DNA of 64,000 bases, from contig JAUIMM010000135.1 of the NCBI GenBank assembly GCA_031769625.1, forward strand, positions 6,065,501-6,129,500, read 5' to 3'. Source of the stretch: Taudactylus pleione. Its lineage: Eukaryota; Chordata; Amphibia; Anura; Myobatrachidae. Positions 57,584 through 64,000 of this stretch are shown in pieces (the first letter of the stretch is position 1; each line of letters starts with the position of its first letter). Position numbers and translations under genes: made by a program. The notes beneath the pieces were generated by a model. That model ran no database searches and was not told the DNA's origin. It saw only the letters and a program-made list of their open reading frames with translations.

Positions 57584-57946
57584 CAGGGGCGTATCTATAA
57601 TGGGTACAGGCTGTGCCGTGCACACGGGCCCCCGGGTCCAGGATGGCCCGCACCGCACACCCTGCACCCATAATTTGTCATACTTACCTCTCTGAAGTCC
57701 CATGTCGGGTCTCCCAGCACTGTTCAGATGCTGGAAAATGGCCGCCGCGGCCATTTTTCTGGAATTTTGGGGATACGCTGTGAGATGATTGCCGGGAAAA
57801 TGGCCGCCACGCCATTTCCCCTGTGAGTCAATTGATTCTGTGGTGTCCGGCCAGCCACGTCAGTAGGCTGCTGGACACCGGAGTGAGAGGAGGGGGCCCG
57901 TGACGGGGGATGCACATGGGCCTCCTCCTCTCTACAGACGCCCCTG
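57584..57946. mobile_element. Short hAT-type element, perfect 8-bp duplication
   Basis: The termini caggggcgtatcta and the complement tagagacgcccctg-like end at 57946 pair. gtgtatgg is duplicated at 57576-57583 and 57947-57954. The interior has an inverted tggccgcc-rich segment and no ORF of note. Confidence 0.85.
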
Positions 57947-58159
57947 GTGTATGGTTTAGGCCAAACTGACCAGTAATAGAGGAGGTGGCACACATTCAGT
58001 TTACCCAACTGTGTATAAGAGCCCAGAGCTATTCATTATCAGGTCAGATGTTCTTGTGACTGGCCCAGTGATGTTCAGCACTGGTACTCCTGGCTTCTGT
58101 GTACCGTGGTGAAGTAGCTTAAGTCAATTATGTTGCACCTGCAAATAAGTGCAGCTATA

Positions 58160-58397
58160 TTTCATACTAACAATACTGCAGGATTTGTGGAATGTTGTTT
58201 GCAGCTGCGTACAAAAATCCATGGGTCTAGGATGAGATCGGGCCATGAGGTGGGTGATTTCCGTATCCAATCATTTCCGGAGATTTTATGCTGTTGCAAC
58301 GGCAACTCACCCCCCTCTTGGCCCGATCTCATCCTAGTCCTGTGGATTTTTGTACGCAGCTGCCAACAAAATTCCGCAAGTCCTGCAGTATTTTTGA
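58160..58397. mobile_element. Hairpin MITE with ~70-bp arms
   Basis: The left arm (aatactgcaggatttgtgga ... gatgagatcgggcca) and the right arm (tggcccgatctcatccta ... gtcctgcagtatt) are near-complementary around a loop of about 85 bases. Confidence 0.85.
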
Positions 58398-58625
58398 ATT
58401 AAGCCCATATTGTGAAACTGTAGTGCATACATTTGTGGCACTATAATTGTCAACATGCCCTGATAACCCATGACTGTTGTTGCAGCATGATGGCACGAGT
58501 AGAACTAGCCAGCGGTCACTGATTATTTTAGCCATATTGAAGAATGATGATTGGCTATCTGTTCTCAAAACATCCAAGTAGTAAGTCCTACATACATCAA
58601 GATTCACTGGCACAACAATAGCACA

Positions 58626-58665
<40 letters not shown>

Positions 58666-59187
58666 TGTATGCAATAGTTTACATACTGTATTGACAATAC
58701 TATTTAATTATAACATTGTTGATATACAGGTATATGGGTATATGATAACCACAATTAATTAGAAATCTTAAGCTTCCAAGCTACATATATGTTAAGTACA
58801 GTTCCTCCTTCAAAATGTATTCATCCCAGGAAAACCAAACACAAAGTGGGTGCACAGCATAGTTAGGTATCCACAACCAAAACAAAGTAGATGCTTAAAT
58901 TCACACAGCTTGTTACTCAAAAGAAAGTACTGACATAAATAAATTGAACTTTATGGGTCCAATATCTAGAAAAACAGGTGGTATGAAAATATAATATAGA
59001 TGGAGAAGAAGAGCGAGAGAGTGAATGAGTATGCGGGAGAACAATACAGCACCATACTTCAGGTAGAATGTGGATGACAGTTGACCCAATCTCCTCAGTA
59101 GTGTTAGAGTCCAATTTACCCTATGCAAAATATACAACTGGAATATGAAGTGGCTAGGCAGCCAGCCAGAACTCAAACTAAGAACAT
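58398..59187. other. Intron 5 sequence with a TA microsatellite
   Basis: (TA)n at 58627-58662. No gene or other repeat is recognised. Confidence 0.5.
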
Positions 59188-59377
59188 AGGGCCTGATTCA
59201 GAGCCGGACGCTCTTGAAGAGCGACTCGCCAAGCTGTGGGTGTATATTTTGAAATGCCCATGTGATGCTCCAGAAAGTTCTACCCACAGATTCACTACTT
59301 TGTTCTGGAGAAGTGCAGTTTGGCTTTCCATGAAATTGAACATACCAGAGCTTGGGCAATAGAAGTGGAACCAAGGG

Positions 59378-59553
59378 GTCTATTTACTAAGCCTTGGATG
59401 AAGATAAAGTGGATGAAGATAAAGTACCATCCCAGCAACTCCTCTGTCATTTTTCCAACACAGCCTGTGACATGGCAGTTAGGAGCTGATTGGCTGGTGC
59501 TTTATCCCTGTTCACTTTTTCTCCATCCAAGGCTTAGTAAAGAGACCCCCAAG
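59378..59553. mobile_element. Hairpin MITE ('ctaagccttgg' family)
   Basis: Ends ggggtctatttactaagcct and ccaaggcttagtaaagagacccc are inverted; the inner stem cagttaggagctgattgg matches the copy at 13243. Confidence 0.8.
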
Positions 59554-59892
59554 TCCCAACTCAGGTCTTCCTGCAAAGCTTGAATCTCAGAAAGGGCAAA
59601 ATTTACTATGCGGCAGGTTCCAAACCCCGGTGGTTTGGTGGCATTATGGTGGCGATTTTGTTATCTGCAGATTTGCTAAGGCCAAAACTGCTGCAAACCC
59701 ACTGTCAAAACACATTTTAGAATAGAATAGAACAGGGCTAGGGCTAAAATTACTAGTCAGTGGTTTTGGTGTTATTTAGAAACCGACATCAAACCGCCAC
59801 TAAACCACTGGAGTTTAAAACCCACTACAAAATTGCATCTCAATTCCATTTACTGAAACAGCAACTCCAAGTCTGTGCTGGGATGTTAATAA

Positions 59893-59896
<4 letters not shown>

Positions 59897-59923
<27 letters not shown>

Positions 59924-59926
59924 TAT
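59897..59926. repeat. TA microsatellite
   Basis: (TA)n of about 30 bases after a poly-A run, directly before an inverted repeat. Confidence 0.9.
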
Positions 59927-60136
59927 ACAACAGAAAGGGGTACAGTGGTGGCACTCACGGGTCCTTTAAGAGAATAATCACTCTGACAAGCTGTGTCAAT
60001 CCTTGTTCAATGTTTCGGTCACATAGACCTGTATCTCTTGATACCTTTTGATAAAGGTCTATGTGACCGAAACGTTGAACAAGGATTCTTCTCTTAAAGG
60101 ACCTGTGAGTGCTGCAATTGTACCCCTTTCTGTTGT
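59927..60136. repeat. Inverted repeat built on a hammerhead-like core
   Basis: Outer arms (acaacagaaaggggtac ... at 59927; gtacccctttctgttgt ending 60136) and a strong inner pair (60001-60030 and 60055-60084, 29 of 30 bases). It is likely a terminal remnant of a Penelope-type element. Confidence 0.85.
60045..60084 (+). ncRNA. Hammerhead-ribozyme-like motif in inverted repeat
   Basis: Reads TTGATAA, AGGTC-TATGT-GACC, GAAA, CGTT. Stem II (GGTC/GACC) and the GAAA box are intact. The stem III part is shortened to ACGTT compared with ACGCGTT. Box 1 is TTGATAA. Confidence 0.5.
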
Positions 60137-60819
60137 CTGCATAAGGTTATTCATTAACCTTTAGGAGGTCACCTGGGCATTTTGCTTACCTGTTACAGTG
60201 GAGTGCCGGTATTTTGATTTGTTTATATATATCTATATATATTGTGGCAGTATCACGAGAGATGGTGCTGTTGAGCAGCAGATTATGTGTGAGGCAGGAG
60301 AGATCCACCCACACAGAGTACAAAAGATGTGTAATGGCTGCCATATGACCAGAGCTCAGGTAAGGCTGCTGGTGGACACAGTCAGACAGTCCAGGTGGGG
60401 CTGCAGTGTGAGTGAAGCAGACCATGTGGTCAGGATCATACCTGCATGGAGGCAGGCAGATCCATATACCTCTGACACTGTCCTTGTGAGAGGCGGCAGC
60501 CAACAAGCTGAGAAAGCTATACCAGGCCAGGAGGCTAGTGTCCAGTCCTGCATGTGGCAGGAAGGACCACAAATCTCAGAGACTGTGAAAGACTTTCATG
60601 CATATAAGCTGCTTCTACAGAGAGGGTTCAAGAAGTGAGCTAGTGCCCTAAGAAAGGGTAAGGTTGTTTATTATTTTATTTCTGTTTACTGGTTTCCATG
60701 CTGGAAGTAAAGCACCATTTTTGTTTATTTCACTGGAATGCCACGTGTGGACTCTAATTCTGCACCTAATCATTGCACCACTGACACCAATCTACCAGGC
60801 TAATTACCCCAAGTTGTCA

Positions 60820-60822
<3 letters not shown>
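60137..60822. other. Unresolved repeat-like sequence
   Basis: 60198-60638 is an open + frame of 146 residues without recognisable domains. The stretch may be part of an LTR or SINE-like repeat. I find no support for a gene. Confidence 0.35.

Positions 60823-60858
<36 letters not shown>
60823..60858. repeat. TA microsatellite
   Basis: (TA)n of about 36 bases, placed at the break of a Tc1 transposase. Confidence 0.9.
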
Positions 60859-60860
<2 letters not shown>

Positions 60861-61200
60861 ATTGACCACAGGTTCTCAATGGGATTAAGGACTGTGGAGT
60901 TTCCTGGCCATGGACCCAAAATTTTGATGTTTTGTTCCTCGAGCCACTTAGTTATCACTTTTGCCTTATGGCAAGATGCTCCATCATGCTGGAAAAGGCA
61001 TTGTTCATCACCAAACTGTTCTTGGATGGTTGGGAGAAGTTGACCTTGGAGGATGTTTTGGTACCATTCTTTATTCATGGCTGTGTTCTTAGACAAAATT
61101 GTGAGTGAGCACACTCTCTTGGCTGAGAAGCAACCCCACACATGAATGGTCTCAGGATGCTTTAATGATGGCATGACATAGGATAATTTTATAGTCAAAA
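60859..61200 (-). pseudogene. Tc1-like transposase C-terminal fragment
   Basis: The minus-strand frame reads IHVWGCFSAK, then CLFQHDGASCHKAKVITKWL around the second catalytic Asp, then PIENLWSIL around the catalytic Glu. It stops at the TA microsatellite, so the C-terminus is missing. It is a different Tc1 family from the copy at 9-915. Confidence 0.82.
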
Positions 61201-61243
61201 TTTTGGAGTATACTTACTGTAAGTATGACAAGAAAGGCTCTGC

Positions 61244-62110
61244 TTGCCTGCCTTACCTTATCGCACATCACTGCAACTGGGTGATTTTGAACACATACTA
61301 TGTTTTGTACACACAATTAATTTGGTGGTTCAGAATGTCTTAAAAACTGACAGGTGTGTGCAGGACATGCTTAGCATTTTTGGTATTCAGCAATTACATG
61401 TAGCAGAGTGCAGCAAAGTACAGAGACTTATGTAGTGGTAGATTCCAGTGGGGATGAGCTAATATTTCCAATGTGCAAAACTTTTCATTATGGGCCTTGC
61501 TAAGATTTTGTGCTTTTGACAGGCAGCATATATTACTGTTCTTCATTGGGTTGTTCAAGTTCTTTTGTAACTTGCAAGGCCTTCTTTTACCAGCTTTTTA
61601 TCCAAACATATAGGCTCCATTTCCTGCAGTTTCTACACAGATACAGTGTAGCATCAACAAATCATATAATTATATAAATAATAATTATCGACTTTGACTA
61701 GGCTTCTACTCTGCCTTGAATCTCTTGTATTGTCAAGAGACTAGTGATTTGCTGTTTGGATTCAGTTTCCATTTTAACAATGTAATTGAGAGTATGTTTC
61801 ATGTCTTGGATTTAATTATCTTTATAGATAATAGTACTGTTAATAATCAATCAATCAATGCTTTACCTGGCTTCCACTAATACTTTATCTCTATTTACCT
61901 GTGCTGGCCTCAGGCATCTCATCTATTTCTTGATTAGTAAAAACATTCTTTAAGATCATGTAATTTATTAAACTACCATCCTATCTGCCACTATATTTCA
62001 TACTGTAGATGGGCTATATTCTTTTAAACTGCCATGTGTTTGTGCAAGTTGTCTGTGGCTTAGCTTGGGCTATATTAGTGAAAATAAAATTGTGAGCTGT
62101 TAGGTTTTCA
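61244..62110 (+). pseudogene. hAT transposase fragment with non-coding tail
   Basis: 61260-61345 reads GDFEHILCFVHTINLVVQNV, matching the F-A-H-T-I-N-L-V-V segment of hAT transposases (also at 36860-36940). The sequence 61490-62110 follows the same order as 7980-9830 but lacks the large AATCA array. Confidence 0.65.
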
Positions 62111-62780
62111 AAATTGACTGGAAATGAATGTTACTGATGTTGTTAATACATTAGGAACAAAAACAGGTCCAAATTACATGATTTTTTAAATTTTTAACTG
62201 CCACTTCTGATCTGATTTGCTTGTCTACTTCAATTTAAATACCTGTTTATTTGATTATCATGATTTCAATGAAGCATTGTACACTGTGACATGCTTTTAT
62301 ACTTTATTGCACTTCTAATTTTGTTTTGAAGATTAAAAAGGGCAATAAAAATGTATTAAAAATAGAGATGTATGCGGACCCCCATGTTTTTTTTTCATCC
62401 AGATTAATCTTTGTGTTTTGGTTTAGCAAAACCACCCTCATGTGTTTTTGCTTTGGATCTGTTTGTAAATTAAAAAAAACAGCTAAAAGTACATCATTTT
62501 GGCCTGTTAGCATGCAATCCAAAACTGACCTGTTAGCTCATCATGCAATCCAAAACTGACCTGTTAGCTCATCATGCAATCCAAAACTGACCTGTTAGCT
62601 CATCATGCAATCCAAAACCCGAGTTCAGTTTTTAAATCTGAGTTCAGAACCGCGGAATATCCGAACCAAGACTTGGTTCAACTCGGTACCCCAAAGTGAT
62701 TCAAAACTCTGACTTGGTTTGGCTTGAAACCCCTAAATTTGTTTGTTGTCCATTCTCTGAGAACCGGACCTGCACTTGTC
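62111..62780. repeat. Terminal repeat family copy with a 31-bp minisatellite
   Basis: Starts gactggaaatgaatgttact, as at 11730. Contains four 31-base repeats at 62505-62620 (unit ctgacctgttagctcatcat followed by gcaatccaaaa). Confidence 0.75.
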
Positions 62781-62956
62781 TAATTAAAACAACCCTCATT
62801 GAGACTGGAAAATATAATGCCTACATATGTAAAGTAATTCTTTAATGGTATAAGCTAAATTGAATTTGATGAACACAAAGTTTATTTTTAATTAAGATGT
62901 TATCTTTAATGTTTTTATGTATGCTTATTGTTGTTCTTGACTGTCTGTCCTTGCAG

Positions 62957-63073
62957 GTGTTTGTGATGCAGAATGATACTGCGGTTTCTAAGAACCCTCC
63001 CAGAGTTCGAGCAACATATCCATTGCCACCATCACCATCAGCTTCCATCCAATATGTCAATGATATGTATTAA
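62957..63073 (+). CDS. MS4A-like tetraspan protein, coding exon 6 (C-terminus and stop)
   Basis: The acceptor ccttgcag ends at 62956. There are 38 codons and a TAA stop at 63071-63073. The residues form a hydrophilic, proline-rich cytosolic tail (P-L-P-P-S-P-S-A-S) ending in two tyrosines (QYVNDMY). Y-x-N and Y-x-x-phi-like tails occur in MS4A proteins that couple to signalling adaptors; a role here is inference. The exon continues into the 3' UTR. Confidence 0.85.
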   Translation: MFVMQNDTAVSKNPPRVRATYPLPPSPSASIQYVNDMY

Positions 63074-63469
63074 TGTTATGTCATATTTCTTTACCATACT
63101 GTAAAGGTTCCCTGTATGTATGCACAGTGAAGGCAGTTTTTTTTGTGTAAAAGTGAGAATACAGCCTGCTGTATCAATTCACTAAGAACCAATGTCTCCT
63201 GAATTACCCTGGGATTCTCGCAGACAACTAAGTCCAAATGTAAATATTAACTTCTTCCAAGTAGCTAAAGAGAATTCAAGTGTTTTGTCATATATACAAA
63301 CAGGAACACAAGAAATAATTTAGACTCTAGTGGTGGGCCCAGAAGGACTATTATCTGGCATTAAGATAAAATTGTAAATCACCATTAGGTGATACTATAT
63401 AAAATAGTAAGCAGCAGTGTCCAATAGGTATTTGTCAGACACCCTACAAAAATACGAAGGAACAAAAGA

Positions 63470-63530
63470 GAAACAGGGCCTTGAAAAAGGTCTCCCTAGA
63501 TAGATGAAACATATTAATCCTGCTGGGAAC
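63470..63530 (+). repeat. Penelope-terminal remnant
   Basis: gggccttgaaaaaggtctcc followed by gatgaaacata resembles the box 1, stem II and GAAA part of the hammerhead-like motifs, more decayed. A similar remnant is at 63956-64000 (ccttgaagaagtcatgccta). Confidence 0.35.
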
Positions 63531-63586
63531 TGTGACAATACACTATACTGACTTCTTCATAGTACCCAACTCATATGGCATTATGG

Positions 63587-63762
63587 GGTCTATTTACTAA
63601 GCAGTGTCAGGAGACAGAGTGAAAAGTGATAAGGTGCCAGCCAATCAGCTCCCAACTGTCATTTTTCAAACAGCCAGTGAGATGACAGTTAGGAGCTGAT
63701 TGGCTGGCACCTTATCACTTTTCACTCTGTCTCCTAACACTGCTTAGTAAATAGACCTCTAT
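63587..63762. mobile_element. Hairpin MITE in the 3' region of the MS4A-like gene
   Basis: Ends ggggtctatttactaagcag and ctgcttagtaaatagacc are inverted, with long nearly perfect arms (gagtgaaaagtgataaggtg and complement). The trinucleotide tat flanks both ends. Confidence 0.85.
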
Positions 63763-63810
63763 GTTTGTTATTATAATTCCTAAATAAACACACAGCATTA
63801 CATTTAAAGA

Positions 63811-64000
63811 ATCAAAGTGTTGATGTATACCATGTTACCACTATAATTTAAGCATAGTGATGTAAGAATTGTCAGCACCAATAGCATCATATGGCAGGCA
63901 ACAAACTAGCCCGTTATGCCTTTTTAAGGCGAATATTCAGATCCTTATATTTGTACATGCCTTGAAGAAGTCATGCCTATGGCAATGAATTGCTTTTGGA
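63811..64000. other. Downstream flank
   Basis: Nothing beyond the Penelope-like remnant at the right edge is seen. Confidence 0.4.

Larger units (their letters stand above)
63074..63810 (+). other. Probable 3' UTR with candidate poly(A) signal
   Basis: This is the sequence after the MS4A-like stop codon. An AATAAA at about 63783-63788 is the first clear poly(A) hexamer I see. The stretch includes a Penelope-like remnant near 63470-63520 and a hairpin MITE at 63587-63762, so if this signal is used the UTR is built partly from mobile DNA. A shorter UTR using a non-canonical hexamer is possible. Confidence 0.4.

Noticed and set aside
60198..60638. 146-residue + strand ORF as a host gene
   Set aside because: No recognisable domain, no splice or start context, and it lies among repeat fragments.

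Overview
This is a vertebrate nuclear window, most likely from a frog or toad with a large, repeat-rich genome. The evidence is a spliced MS4A-type tetraspan gene with very large introns, set among Penelope-like retroelements, a chromodomain Ty3/gypsy element, a DIRS/Ngaro-like tyrosine-recombinase retroelement carrying an SGNH domain, and many hAT, Harbinger-like, Tc1 and mariner copies. The species call is inference from repeat composition only.

Host gene. I find one credible host gene, on the + strand. Six coding exons (12994-13199, 14524-14634, 22676-22732, 27677-27784, 56948-57070, 62957-63073) join in phase 0, each with a consensus splice site, and give a 237-residue protein. It has four hydrophobic segments and the conserved MS4A (CD20-like) signatures. 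The coding sequence is 714 bases including the stop but is spread over 50 kb. Its introns (about 1.3, 8.0, 4.9, 29.2 and 5.9 kb) are filled with transposable elements. An untranslated upstream exon must exist because the first coding exon starts at a splice acceptor.

Layout. 1-13 kb (upstream): Tc1 relic, two hAT-type elements, tRNA-like tandem repeats, a decayed hAT transposase with a long AT-rich tail, and satellites. 15.4-22.2 kb (intron 2): a Harbinger-like element split by a Penelope element with a 14-bp target duplication. 23.8-27 kb (intron 3): a mariner relic split by Penelope-derived inverted repeats and by a terminal-inverted-repeat element that holds a chain of hairpins and a G-rich minisatellite. 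29-55 kb (intron 4): Penelope fragments, a complete Penelope insertion with inverted terminal copies, a hAT transposase relic, a gypsy element with a nested insertion, a Penelope-type giant inverted repeat, a 27-bp minisatellite, and a DIRS-like element. 55-62.9 kb: MITEs, a hAT copy, an inverted hammerhead-like repeat and a Tc1 relic. 63-64 kb: 3' end of the gene, with a MITE and Penelope-like remnants.

Functionally, only the MS4A gene looks intact. Every mobile-element ORF seen is truncated, frameshifted or altered at key residues. The most unusual non-coding structures are the run of eight consecutive hairpins (25678-26044), the 54/55-matched palindrome (15621-15733), and the recurring hammerhead-ribozyme-like motifs at Penelope ends.
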